Positions 26,461 to 36,287 are shown, counted from the stretch's first letter. The stretch is 64,000 nt of DNA from Metallyticus violacea (GCA_030762175.1 CM060843.1:28292501-28356500); one strand, 5' to 3'. The notes: generated from the letters alone by a model not told the origin. Numbers and translations: made by a program.

Positions 26461-26538
26461 ATAACTATAAGTTACAAGTCCATACACTTGTAATGTATGA
26501 GACCATAATACACATAATTTGTTGAAATTTAATATCAT

Positions 26539-26614
26539 AAATACTTTATCTACATTACATCGGTTAGTTAATAGTAGTCGATATCATAACCGATGTAATG
26601 TAGATAAAGTATTT
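26539..26614. repeat. 28-bp perfect inverted repeat (hairpin)
   Basis: The arm at 26539-26566 (starts AAATACTTTATCTACATTAC, ends CGGTTA) is exactly complementary to 26587-26614; the spacer is 20 bp. It lies at the 3' side of the minus-strand PLE-8 fragment. It may be the remnant of a terminal duplication of that element. Confidence 0.9.
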
Positions 26615-27520
26615 TTGGGCTTGTGGGCTGAGGTCTACTGGGTTCCTTTTTCCAAAACATTTTGTCTACATCTACAGTAGACATCTTAAGTGGTAGTGGC
26701 AAGGTTTAAGTGTTCTAACAGAAGTATCAATGGCCATTGTGCTTGTTTCACTCTGGGATGCATATATATACCGGCTAAAGGGATAGTCTGCAATGATTGG
26801 TTCAGGTTAGCTGTGGGCTGGACTTTGGTGGGTGGAGTGCTGTTTTGTGCCAACATCTGAATGATTCAGGTTGAGTGCTTCACTTCGGCTTTTGTCAATG
26901 CTGTTTGCCATATTCTGTTGAGTTTTATACCTTCTTCCTTTCTGTTGATATTATTTTGATGTTTGTGAATTGGCTTCAAGGTATAAATGTGAATGGTAAT
27001 GACAGATTCAAGCAAGAATATCTTTGTTGTCTTATTGGATGATGTGCTCCCCTTCTTCAAGTATGACATGTTCTTGCAATTGCTGATTTTTCCATTGTCC
27101 CAGTCGACAATTCCTTATGTGTTTACAGAATGCAAGTTTTTATGCTTCCATGAATGGTCATTGTGTATACCTTGCCACATCAACATGGTACTCTATATAC
27201 CCCTGCAGTGAACAGTGGATCTCTAGAATCTTTGGTTAAATAATGTGTATTGCATTGTAATTTTACGATAAATGTTTGGTGTCAAAGTTGTGGTTTGATG
27301 TATGGGAGAAAAGCCTTGCACTTCCTACCACTTGAAGCTGCTTGTGTATTAGAGGGGTTTCTCTTGACGTGTAGCACCCTTCTGATTTCTTGCTGTAAGT
27401 AACTGTTTGCTTGGAGTGCTTTGTCTAAATACTAACACCACAACACCTACACCATAAATGTTTGGGAGGAAGATGGAGCCCAGTAGACCACAGTTCACAA
27501 GGCAGAATAATACTGCATCT
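26615..27520 (-). mobile_element. PLE-8: divergent Penelope-like 3' fragment with GIY-YIG
   Basis: Minus-strand frames carry the C-terminal part of a PLE lineage different from the others here: a LPYIKPQ remnant, KDSRDPLFTAGVYRVPC then CGKVYTM (GIY-YIG start), and at 27069-26866 MSYLKKGST...NRKEEGIKLNRIWQTAL, matching the typical NFNRKEEGxxLxxIW end of one PLE group (from memory of the family). Near 26656-26695 a perfect stem GTCTAC/GTAGAC lies between CTTAAGA and AAAA, positions expected for stem II of a decayed hammerhead. Dead by frameshift. Confidence 0.72.
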
Positions 27521-27639
27521 GGTGACGACACCTGCATTGAAAGCCTAAGAACAATGTAATGTAGTTAATAAATAATGTTTGTTTGATAATGCTTTACTGC
27601 AATTTGTTGGATGTTTCAAATCTATGTCCAATGTCAAAT

Positions 27640-28380
27640 GCCTTCTACTTCAACTGCACTTAAATTCCCTAAAATGGTGCATTAAAATGAAATTTATTCT
27701 TTCTTTATACACATCCCATTATCATCATTATTACCACTTTCACTGCAACTGATTTCCTGAATTATTAAAAAGATATTAAACATTGCACTAGTACTTATTA
27801 TTACCAACCTTCCTAAATATAGGTTATGTCCATTGCCTAGAAATAAATTGCTATTTTTTTTAATTATTATAACTCCTACATGATCTAATATTTTTTCTGA
27901 GAAAGAATGATACTATAAATACTTCATTACATACTTAGACAATATTCAAGAGTGATCTTTGACTCTGAGATAACCATCGCAAATTTTCATGCATGTGCAT
28001 GTTACAGCAGCAATTTTAATTGATGGCACAATTCCAGCTGTTTGCCCATCATAATACATATTTGAAAGGAAACACTGTCAATCATAAGTAATTATACTTA
28101 ACCTAAAATGGTCATTGTACTCAAATACTGAATTAATGATTTTTATACATACACCATTCTCATCATTATCATAGTTACATTACTATTTCAAACATTTAGC
28201 TCATACTACTTCACATATTTAGCTCAAGTGGCTCCTAAATTATTAAAAACTACACTAGCATTTGCAGTTAACAATATTCCTACATTTGTAGAGAAATCTA
28301 TACAAATTACAAGAGCCCGACTAATACTTATGCAGAACAGAACTATCAAAAATCATTTTTAAGTGTGGAGTTATAAGTAC
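27640..28380. repeat. unclassified dispersed repeat, further copies of 25310-25980
   Basis: Blocks of 25310-25980 recur here at 27640-27835 and 27885-28350: the CAATATTCAAG...CTCTGAGA block, TTATTCTTTCTTTATA followed by a CATTATC-rich stretch, AATTATTAAAAA, and CCTATACAAATTACAA/ TCTATACAAATTACAA. No coding potential. Copies differ by many substitutions, so they are old. Confidence 0.5.
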
Positions 28381-28389
28381 AAGTGTAGC

Positions 28390-31228
28390 AGAATCCTGCT
28401 CCAGCTCGCAGGTGATAAGCAGGAGATTATAACACTCTCAAGGATCAGAGGCACAGGAGAAATCCTTTAACTCTACCTGCAACTTGAGGGTGCAAAACGA
28501 TGGAGGATAGTTATCAGAGTTGGGTAAAAGTGTTAGCATTGTCATCAGGAGAATCAAAAACATGGTTCGGTACTTTAAGACTGGGTATGGGTGAATAGCC
28601 AGGCTTACCTTTAATGCAACGTTGCTTATTCCGAACAAAAGAAGAAGCATCAAATGATAAAAATAAACACAAAGCACTCTCAGGCACTTTTTAGCTATCC
28701 TTTAGTACTCCACAGCATTTCGTATGCAAATGAATCATATTCTCCAGATAAGGTCGTAACAAAATACTGAACCAGCACCTCAGGTGTGTGCACTGTGTCC
28801 CACCATTCATCAGTCCACCAAGGAACTAGCAGTCATGGAATGGAAAAATGATTGGGAGATAGCTTGTTTGGCAGCAGAAAAGATAATGGCATCAAAGTGC
28901 TCGACCATGGTACACACAAAGCAAACAGCACAACTGAAGTAATGGCCTGAGAACGAAAAGGCTCCAATTCACTTTTTTGGGGAGTCTCTTCAGGATGTGC
29001 CGTGAAGTTATGTGGGATGACAAGATACTGATCTGGCATGGAAAGTGATCACTGGAGTAGTTTCAGAGAAGAAGATGATTATGGTTTAAGTGTCATGACA
29101 TCAAGATAATTAGTGCCCAAACACACTAAATCAGTGCCAATAATAGATAAAAACATAATCTATCTACACTAAAGTAATGTGCAGAAAACAAGCTGCAATA
29201 ATAAAGTACAAAGTACTGTTAATAAAATACATTAGCAATAGCTGAGAACAAAACAGGTGTAAAATGCACTAAAAGAAAACAGTTACATATAAAATGGAAC
29301 AATCCACAAATTGCATAAAATGGATCACTTGCTCCGCAGCAACATTATTCGCAAAAACGTCTAGAGAGGAAGGAAATCCCTGGGAAAGTCTAAAAGTTAC
29401 AAGATGATAGATATTCAATTAAAATGTGATGCACTGTAAAGGGGTGGTCATAATTTGGACACATTCAAGCAGATTCACCCATAAAAAGGTGCCAGTGACT
29501 AAAACAATAATGCCCAAACCACAAATAGGCTAAAATAACTTCTTGTTATTATGGAGCAAATTATATTCTTTGCGCCAGTATGCGAGAACACTTCCATATA
29601 AAAATTGCTTAAAATCCCCACTAAGTAAAAACATTGCTGAAATGCAGCAGGATTTAACACGGAAAATTTCACTGCCACTTCTGTAGCCTCATTACCTGGA
29701 ATTCCCACATGAACAGCAACCCATAGCAATATTACACATCAAAACTAGCGCAAACACTGTAACCTGAACTTTCTGTACAAGAGGATGAGAACTCTACAGA
29801 TTACGAATGCTCAACAGAGCACTCAGAGAATCAGAACAAATTACAGTGTCCCCCAGTCGCTGTTCCATTACAAATAAAAGCACCTAATAAACAGCATTCT
29901 CAGGAGATGTTAACGACTTTGGGCATTGAATTACCTGCTTTTTTCTTAGCTGGGGAAGCTTGTTTCCCCCCTTGGCTTTTGACAGAGGCCCCAGAGCGAC
30001 ATATTAAAAAACGGCTCACTAGTGGGATGTCATGGTTGAGCAGCCAATCGGCAACCATAACCACCAAGGTAAAGTCCCTATGATAATATATAGGAGGTTC
30101 TCCAGATTCCGCGCATAGGCTAGACATAGGATTCATATGAAATGCTCCTATGGCAAGACGGATTACCTGGTGATCTTTAGGGTTAAGGTGAAGAAGAACA
30201 GAAGGTCGTGCTGAGACAAATAATATGTAAAAGGCACAGAAAACCTGTACACCAGCCTCTGAGTTGTGCTATATGCATGACCAGTATAGTTTCCTATCAA
30301 ACACTCAGCCAAGGAACTTTACCTTGTCTGTGAACGACAGAGTATCTGTGCCAAGATGGAGAGATGTTACAGGATACTCCTTGCAGCGCCAGAAATCATG
30401 CGGACGGTCTTCTTAGTAGAAAAACAGAATCTGTGGTTGACACTCCAAGCATAGAGACAGTCCAGACAGTATTGGCAGCGTTCCAAAAGACAAGTGTGCT
30501 GAGAAGAAAGAAAGGAAAGATAGCAAAGTCGTTGACAAATAACATCGATTTTATCCCTGGTGGTAAGCACTCTGTGATGGAATTGAGTGTAACACTAAAT
30601 ACCGAGCTCTGAGGTACTCCGTTTTCCTGGATAAAACGAGATAATAAAACAGAACCATGTGTACACTAAAAACCCAGTCTTTCATAAACTCCTGAATAAA
30701 AATTGAAAACCAACTCATAGACACCTGAATAAAAATTGAAAGTCAACCACATATATGTCAATCAAGCATTTGAAGAATACCATTTCTTCAGCAGATATCA
30801 TAGGTTTTCTCCAGATTAAAGAATACACCAATTGTTTGACACTTCCGTCGGAAAATCGTTCATAATTTGGGTGGAAAGAGACATCAGATGGTCGACAAAA
30901 GAGGGATGACAACGAAAACTGCACTGAATGTTCGTCAAAAGGTGCTGCAATTCTAACCACCATAAGCTGCTCATTAATCATGCGTTCCATCACCTTGCAT
31001 ACGCAACTGGTGAAGGAAATTGGACGGTAACTGGAAGGAAGGTGTGGATCCTTTCCTAGTTTTGGTATAGGAATTACGATGGCCAGTCGTCAAGCACAAG
31101 GAAACGAACTATCACACCAAATATGATTCAAAGTTTGGAACAAAAAAAGCATTACCTTCCATTATAAATGCTGCAACATAGCTATATGGATACCATCTAG
31201 ACCTGGAGCGCAATGCCGAGAGGAAACA
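28390..31228 (-). mobile_element. LINE-C: RNase H-bearing LINE (I/jockey group), decayed
   Basis: Minus-strand order: CAPGLDGI (31200), RLAIVIPIPKLGKDP, PSSYRPISFTSCVCKVMERM (30990), an FVNDFAIF block near 30530 (the FVDD box with one Asp changed to Asn), an RLxW-type block near 30200, PMSSLCAESGEPPI (30130), and at 29729-29680 WVAVHVGIPGNEAT, the RNase H signature of I/R1/jockey-group LINEs. The C-terminal end (28677-28438) is weaker. It is 5'-truncated, abutting PLE-5 at about 31228. Many stops. The 3' boundary is approximate. Confidence 0.82.
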
Positions 31229-31230
31229 AT

Positions 31231-31392
31231 GATGCTACATCAAAAGAAATTAAGTATCAGATGGTAATAACTTAATATTCTTAATCTCCTCTATTAGTTG
31301 AAATGTTTAATTGATGCTGCATCAAAAGAAATTAATCAGATGGTAATAACTTTATGTTCTTAATCTTCTCTATTAGTTGATAAGTTTTCATT
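31231..31392 (+). repeat. 82-bp tandem duplication within PLE-5 RT
   Basis: GATGCTACATCAAAAGAAAT at 31231 recurs as GATGCTGCATCAAAAGAAAT at 31313, and both continue with CAGATGGTAATAACTT and CTCTATTAGTTGA. It lies just upstream of the SLFPSIP motif. Confidence 0.85.
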
Positions 31393-32470
31393 GTTTCCTA
31401 GTATACCAAAAGAAATAGTTTTACTTTACTTAGATGAGGGTTAAATCAGATTGGAATTAATGAGATGCATAAAAAGGAATATATTAACCTCACAAAAATT
31501 TGCATAAATCAATCATTTTTTACATTTAGAGAAAAATTTCTTCTTACCATGGGCAGCCCTTTATCACTTTTTTTGGCAAACCTCAACATGAGCAGATTTG
31601 AGATGCACATTACTTCTGCCTTTCCACAATTTTTTAAGATTTGGTACAGATATGTAGATGACATTTTTTCTATAGTAAACAAAAATCTGATTGATGATGC
31701 CTTAAAGCTGCTGAATATACAAGACAGAAACATTTCTTTTACATGTGAAGATAACGTGTTATCATTTTTAGATATTAAAATTATAAAGAACCATGAGAAT
31801 CTGAGCTTTGGGATATATAGAAGAAATACACATACAGATAATCATATCAAGGCAGATGGTTTTAACCCTTTAACACAAAACATGCACTTTTCAACAACTT
31901 CACATATCGTCTGATTAATTTACCGATTAGTAAAGAAGAGTTTAAAAAAGAATAGAATTAAATAGAAGAAATGGCAATTTTAAATGGCTTTAATAAAGAT
32001 CTGGTACATAAAAAGATAAAAAGATTTAAAAGGATAAAAACTTATCAGAGATACCACCACATTGAAAAATTTACATATCATCCAAAAGCAATGAAAAAAT
32101 TTCAAAATAGTTTTAAAGATTTCAATATAAAATTAGCACCAATAAAAAGATTTAATTTAGGAACATATTGAAAGATAAAATGGTTGTAAAGACCCCACGA
32201 GAGAAAACAGCAGGTATTTACAGAATAACATGTGCAGATTGTGAAAAGATTGGAAAAACAAAGAGAAATATAGCCACACGTTTAGAAGAGCATTTCAGGA
32301 ACATAAAATATAAACAGACAGATAGTCAGCTCTGGCATATTATTTTTGGACAAAAAACCACGAGATTGTGAAGAAGGTGGATTTGTTAAAAGAGACTCAG
32401 GGACAGGGAACTGGATACTTGGGAAAAAACTTACATTCATATATACAGAAATTGATTAATGAACTTTGAT
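31393..32470 (+). pseudogene. PLE-5 reverse transcriptase/GIY-YIG endonuclease, broken
   Basis: Polyprotein remnant that would copy the element and nick the target. The open parts are 31465-31914 (RT palm with YRYVDDIF and the thumb), 31971-32171 (linker, FTYHPKAMKKFQ) and 32168-32371 (GIY-YIG domain). Frameshifts or stops separate them. In the GIY-YIG domain the segment reads CEKIGKTKRN where relatives have CDKIYIGKTKRN, so the Tyr-Ile of the YIG motif is lost by a short in-frame deletion; the nuclease would probably be inactive even without the frame breaks. Confidence 0.8.
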
Positions 32471-32563
32471 ATTCCAAAGGTAGAAAAAACCAATTTTACA
32501 AACACATTAATATACCACCGGGGTGGTGCTTCATCTCTACAGAGCCATTGGATTCTCCAATCA

Positions 32564-32657
32564 GTCGCACCCTTGGCCGAAGATGAAGACAAAGGTCTTT
32601 GAAACCAGTTCCAAATATCACACAAGTAAGTGAAGTAATAAGAGTGTTTAGTACGAC
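32564..32657 (+). ncRNA. hammerhead-like motif, PLE-5 3' end
   Basis: GTCGCAC, CCTTGG, CCGAAGA (core with U4 changed), stem II GAAGAC/GTCTTT, GAAA, CCAG, TT, CCAAA, distal GTACGAC. The proximal helix TTGG/CCAA is perfect; the distal GTCG/CGAC pairs too. The core is slightly decayed. Confidence 0.5.
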
Positions 32658-32789
32658 ATATATCACATGAATTTATTCATATGACTTGGCTTCACTGTAT
32701 TAATTCCATATATACTTTTTAAAATAATTTCTTTTTTAAAAGATATGTTTAATTGTGTTTAGACTTGTTTAAATGCAATCCCAGCGAGT

Positions 32790-33440
32790 TTCTCCGACAT
32801 TTCATAACGGTAAATGAAACATGGACTCATCATTAAATGCCCTCAGATGAAGGAACAGTGCGTGACAACAGGTGTCAAATTGCGCCAAAGAAAGCAAAAA
32901 TGGTTCTATCTGAAGGAAAAGTCATGACTATGGTTTTCTGCAATTCTCATGGTGGGGTGTGTTCACAGACTACCTCCAGAAGGACAGAACTATCACTGGG
33001 GAGTATTACACTTCACTACTGAACCAACTGAAGGATGCTATTCAGGCTAAACATCCATATCTATATAAAGTCTCTTTCTTAATGATCATATGCCTTCACA
33101 CAAATCTGGGATTGTTTGGCAAAAGTACATGACCTTCACTTCCAAGTGCTTTTACATCTGCCATATTTGCTGCAATTTGGATCCTGGCTTTACTTTTTGT
33201 TCCGAAACTTGAAGAAATGGCTGGATGGATGAAGATTCACATCAAATGATGAGGTTGAAGCTGAGAGAGATGCTTATTTTTCACAGTTTGACAAATCTTA
33301 TTTTACTGAGGGTATTGAAAAGTGGGAAAGTTGTTTGATTTAAAAAGTGACTATGTTGAAAAACAAAAAAAAAAAAAAAAAAACATTTCTCTTAAATGTT
33401 GTGTTTTCTTGGTCAGGCTGAGAACTTAGAGTGTGTGTTA
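32790..33440 (+). mobile_element. mariner relic (copy 3), 5'-truncated
   Basis: Plus-strand mariner catalytic region: RFITVNETWTHH (first catalytic Asp of VDETW is Asn), APKKAKMVLSEGKVMTMVFC, then in other frames GVLHFTTEPTEG-like and DHMPSH (second Asp region), KNGWMDE-type and GIEKWESCLI-type C-terminus. An A run at 33363-33384 and TTTTCTTGGTCAGGCTGAGA resemble the mariner 3' end. N-terminal DNA-binding half missing. Dead. Confidence 0.82.
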
Positions 33441-34120
33441 TATATTCAAGTTTATGCTGTCTCTTGTCACCAAAAATTCATCAGCAAGCCCAGAAATAGA
33501 GATTAAGTGATTTCAAACTCACCAGTAAGTTTTGAATACATAACTGCACAAATGAAATTGCTAATAATAAAATGAAACTGCGTCAAAGTTGGAATGTTTA
33601 TAGAGAACCCCTAGAAATATCTCCTCATTTCTTAGAAGTGAACCTCTAATTAAAAAATTTAGATTTCCTGCTCCTAGTGGAATTAATGTATAAGGTTTGC
33701 TGGATGGATAAAGCCATTTAGGTTACCAAACTGTGAACATTTAAGAGAAAAGTTTCACTGAAGACTAAATGTGAAGCTGGATTTAGACATACAATTTCTG
33801 TTGAGAGATTGTATTTGGAGATATGATTTCACACTACTGCACCTGTTTGAACTGATGCTGGTAACAGCACAATAATGCAAATTCAATAATTGCCAATACA
33901 GCTCTTAGAAGTTTTTTCATTCTCTTTGGAAGATTTTTCATTCTCTGTGTTATGACATCACAGAGCCAGTTGCCCTTGCTTTCTATGACTAAAAGAGAGA
34001 GAGAGAGAGAGGGTGGAAGAAGTTGGTTATCAACACCCACCAAAGGAAATATCCAAACTTTGTAAAGAGATATCCATTACTATTTCACTGTGTCAGCATT
34101 ATGTTCTTCATATGACAATT
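33441..34120. other. no recognisable gene; (GA)n repeat
   Basis: Contains a short (GA)n microsatellite at about 33990-34011; otherwise no recognised feature. Confidence 0.45.
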
Positions 34121-34580
34121 AGTATGAAAATTACCAATCCAAGGATATGTACTATGTTTTGTTTAAAATAAAGGAAGCTTAAACTTTGGTAACAATCTCT
34201 AAATTGCATATAAAATTGGCCAAATTTTGGAAATGGTTCTTTCTTGAACAATGGCTCATTATATGAAAATGTAGTATGAAAATTACCAATTCAAGGATAT
34301 GTACTATGTTTGCATTTTGTTTAAAATAAAAGAAAATTTAAACTTCAGTAACAATATAAATTTGAATAGTTTGGTATTTTTGCAGTGAAATATAGTATCA
34401 TATACAAATTATTTATGAGGAAGTCATAAAGTCAGCAGTAGCATACCATTTCTGGCAAAAAAAAAAAAAAAAAACCCATGAGATTCAAAATGAACCAAAA
34501 TTCTTAAAAGCTCTTCAAAAATTATCACAGAATTATCTGTGTGGGAAAATATATTCTTGAACGAAAACAAAGAAAATTTA

Positions 34581-34759
34581 TTAATTGATATCATTGTATG
34601 ATTCAGTTGAACTACACACTGTTAAAGCTTCACTTACTTGTCATAAGTGTATGGAACCAATTTCCAGGACATTTAGTTCCCATCTTCAGAAGGCTTAAGT
34701 TCAACTGTCAGATAATTCGTTGAGCTGTGTAATGTAAATTCCAATTTACATTTTAATTT
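34581..34759 (-). mobile_element. PLE-6 short insertion (179 bp) with 12-bp direct repeats
   Basis: Flanked by AAAGAAAATTTA at 34569-34580 and 34760-34771. The insert is the 3' end of a PLE (minus), including ribozyme and AAGTAAGTGAAGC box. Its 5'-truncated end carries a small perfect inverted repeat, AATGTAAATT-CC-AATTTACATT (about 34731-34752). The same 3' end occurs in the palindrome at 63839-64000. Confidence 0.85.
34604..34707 (-). ncRNA. hammerhead-like motif, PLE-6
   Basis: Minus strand: CAGTTGAACT, TTAAGC, CTT, CTGAAGA (perfect core), stem II, GAAA, TTGG, TT, CCATAC..., GCTTTAA, AGTTCAACTG. The distal helix CAGTTGAACT/AGTTCAACTG is 10 bp and perfect; TTAAGC pairs with GCTTTAA. The proximal stem I is weak in this copy. 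Confidence 0.58.
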
Positions 34760-34859
34760 AAAGAAAATTTAGTTAATTTTGATCTTTCAAACTATAGCAA
34801 CCTTATCAAAAAGTTTATAAAATCCAAAGAGCAACATCTTAATCCACACTGGAAAGCTG

Positions 34860-34912
34860 ACAGTAGAATTGTACTGACGATGAAGGAAATTTGCCTTTGA
34901 AACAGGTCCAAG
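34860..34912 (+). ncRNA. hammerhead-like core, PLE-7
   Basis: TTGTA, CTGACGA (perfect core), stem II GAAGG/CCTTT, GAAA, CAGG, TC, CAAGTAAGTG. The SINE-2 insertion directly downstream separates the expected distal arm of stem I. Confidence 0.5.
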
Positions 34913-34920
34913 TAAGTGGA

Positions 34921-35225
34921 TTGATTGATCGATTGATTTGTTTTAGTTGTGGATGCTCTTTAACATCTGAGGTCATCAGCGTCCTATTCTATTCAGGGCA
35001 TGAAATGGTCGACAAATTTTGCTCAGAGGCCTCTTCTTTCAGGCTTGAGGTTCTTTTTCATGTCATAAATGTACGACATGGGACCCACGGCTTTACTTCC
35101 TTTTTGAAGGAAGCCATATTTAGGATTTTTACGCCCAAAAAAATCCATCGGTCCTGGCCGGGTTTGAACCCGCGATCTTGAGTTTAGAAGGCAAGTATGG
35201 TAACCACTACACCACCAGGACCGAC
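34921..35225 (-). mobile_element. SINE-2 copy 2, full tRNA head, 13-bp target-site duplication
   Basis: Direct repeats CCAAGTAAGTGGA at 34908-34920 and 35226-35238 flank it. On the minus strand it starts TCGGTCCTGG, has TGGTGTAGTGGTTA (A-box region) and GGGTTCAAACCC (B box), and then CCAGGACCGA, which pairs perfectly with the start as an acceptor-stem-like 10-bp helix. The body is shared with 26107-26379. It is a tRNA-derived SINE; the parent tRNA was not fixed. Confidence 0.88.
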
Positions 35226-35360
35226 CCAAGTAAGTGGAATAAAACTATTGAAATTTGAGTGACTTCCTCATAAATAATTTATTATATGATTCAATAACAA
35301 TATTTGAATTTCATTTAAAATTGGCCAAATTTTGGGAATGGTTCTTTTTTGAACACTAGA

Positions 35361-35940
35361 ACAAGGAGCCTTGTATCCCTATTTAGAAGAAATATTTTTT
35401 CTCCTCATCATATAACAGATATAAAAATTCTATTACTATTAAAAGAAAAACAGCCTTACATAAACCCAGGATATTCTTTTAAAATAAATATTTATATAAA
35501 CATGATAAATTATACATATTTTAGCTCTGTCTTTCTGCTCAAAGAATGATCCATAACAAGCTAAAAAGTGGTATATTGTGATTAGCTCAGTGATAAAATA
35601 AAAATAAATATGTAGTGGCAACAAATATTTGTGTCTGCATATAGAGTAACAAAAGAAATAGGGGAGAAAAAAAAAGGACATTATAATGTTCCTATAACAA
35701 AAAAAAACTATTTGTCTGCAGCTATGAAAATAAACAGTTTTATAGCTGTCAGTAAGTCTGGTTGTATCATGAAAATATTTTATCTAAAATTAATTATAAA
35801 TAGCTACAACTGATGACATGGATATCAAGAATACCTGATTCAATATGATTAGCTGATTTTCAACTTGTAAAATGGAATGCCAAATACATAATAATGCTGA
35901 AGTATATGATAAAATAGTAATTATTGCTTGCCGAATTTTC
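35361..35940. other. intron sequence without recognised feature
   Basis: AT-rich; short chance open frames only. Confidence 0.45.
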
Positions 35941-36205
35941 TTTTCTTTGAATATTGTTTAATGCCCATTTCTTCCATTGTGGCATCACAGGCAATGAACA
36001 CTGATGGTATATGAAACAAATTTTTAAATTTGTAGGACGGAAGTATTCCAAGCCCAAGTTTTGGGTACCCCCTGGAATTTGCCATTTATGAACACAGGAA
36101 AAACTGGATAAAACCTCAGTCAAGGAGGAAATCCTCTCAATATTCAAAACATAGACTTTCTGTTCAGAAGTTCATGTCTTATCTGGCATCCATGTCAGTG
36201 TGAGC
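35941..36205 (-). mobile_element. SINE-1 copy B
   Basis: Diverged copy sharing GTTTAATGCCCATTT, GGCATCACAGGCAATGAACA, GGAATTTGCCATTTATGA and TTCATGTCTTA with copies A and C. The B-box region is degenerate. Confidence 0.65.
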
Positions 36206-36252
36206 ATTGAGAACTAAGAACTGCTATAACTAGTACTGTCATTGCCGCCGCT

Positions 36253-36253
36253 G

Positions 36254-36282
<29 letters not shown>
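36253..36282. repeat. (CAT)n microsatellite
   Basis: About ten ATC/CAT units directly after SINE-1 copy B. Confidence 0.9.

Positions 36283-36287
<5 letters not shown>

Larger units (their letters stand above)
25041..26512. mobile_element. unclassified TIR-like element with nested LINE-A/SINE-2
   Basis: The left end starts CCTGTTTCACAAAAATATGG and the right end has the inverted counterpart AGTTACAAGTCCATACACTT...AGACCATA at 26462-26512 (outermost bases lost). In between is non-coding AT-rich DNA also found in part at 27640-28380. A LINE-A 3' end and a SINE-2 copy lie inside it (25981-26460). No transposase frame was seen, so it would be a non-autonomous (MITE-like) element if real. Confidence 0.4.
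31229..32740 (+). mobile_element. PLE-5: Penelope-like element, RT to 3' end
   Basis: Plus-strand PLE, 5'-truncated inside the RT. Starts with an 82-bp tandem duplication, then SLFPSIPKE (motif A region), MGSPLSLFLANL (motif B), WYRYVDDIFSIV (catalytic YVDD intact), FLDIKII, the linker, and GIYRITCADCE...GKTKRNIATRLEEH (GIY-YIG). The 3' end holds a hammerhead-like motif and CAAGTAAGTGAAG. It joins the LINE-C relic at its left side and is followed by a mariner relic. Confidence 0.85.
34367..35294. mobile_element. PLE-7 inverted pair with two nested insertions
   Basis: The left arm (minus, 34367-34433) is only the extreme 3' tail; its TATTTATGAGGAAGTCA is the reverse complement of TGACTTCCTCATAAATA in the right arm (35261-35277). 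The right arm (plus) runs through the GIY-YIG tail (KSAVAYHFW, HEIQNEPKFLKALQK), is cut at 34580 by PLE-6, resumes at 34760 (KENLVNFDLSNYSNLIKK, LNPHWKADSRIVLTMKEIC) and is cut again by SINE-2. Coding continuity across the PLE-6 insertion (NENKENL then VNFDLS) supports this reading. Confidence 0.78.
34121..35360. repeat. 152-bp tandem repeat interrupted by transposons
   Basis: AGTATGAAAATTACCAAT at 34121 recurs at 34273 (period 152), each followed by GGATATGTACTATGTTT. Part of a third unit (AAAATTGGCCAAATTTTGGG) lies at 35318, after the PLE-7 insertion. TAACAATATAAATTTGAA (34349) and TAACAATATTTGAATT (35295) look like the duplicated target flanking that insertion. Confidence 0.75.

Noticed and set aside
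34921..35225. Functional tRNA gene
   Set aside because: The tRNA-like head is fused to a SINE body with a tail and target-site duplication; anticodon arm pairing is poor.
34160..35320. Apparent direct long terminal repeats (AAAATTGGCCAAATTTTGG at both ends) suggesting an LTR element
   Set aside because: The repeats are units of the 152-bp tandem array on either side of the PLE-7 insertion; no gag/pol or primer-binding site.
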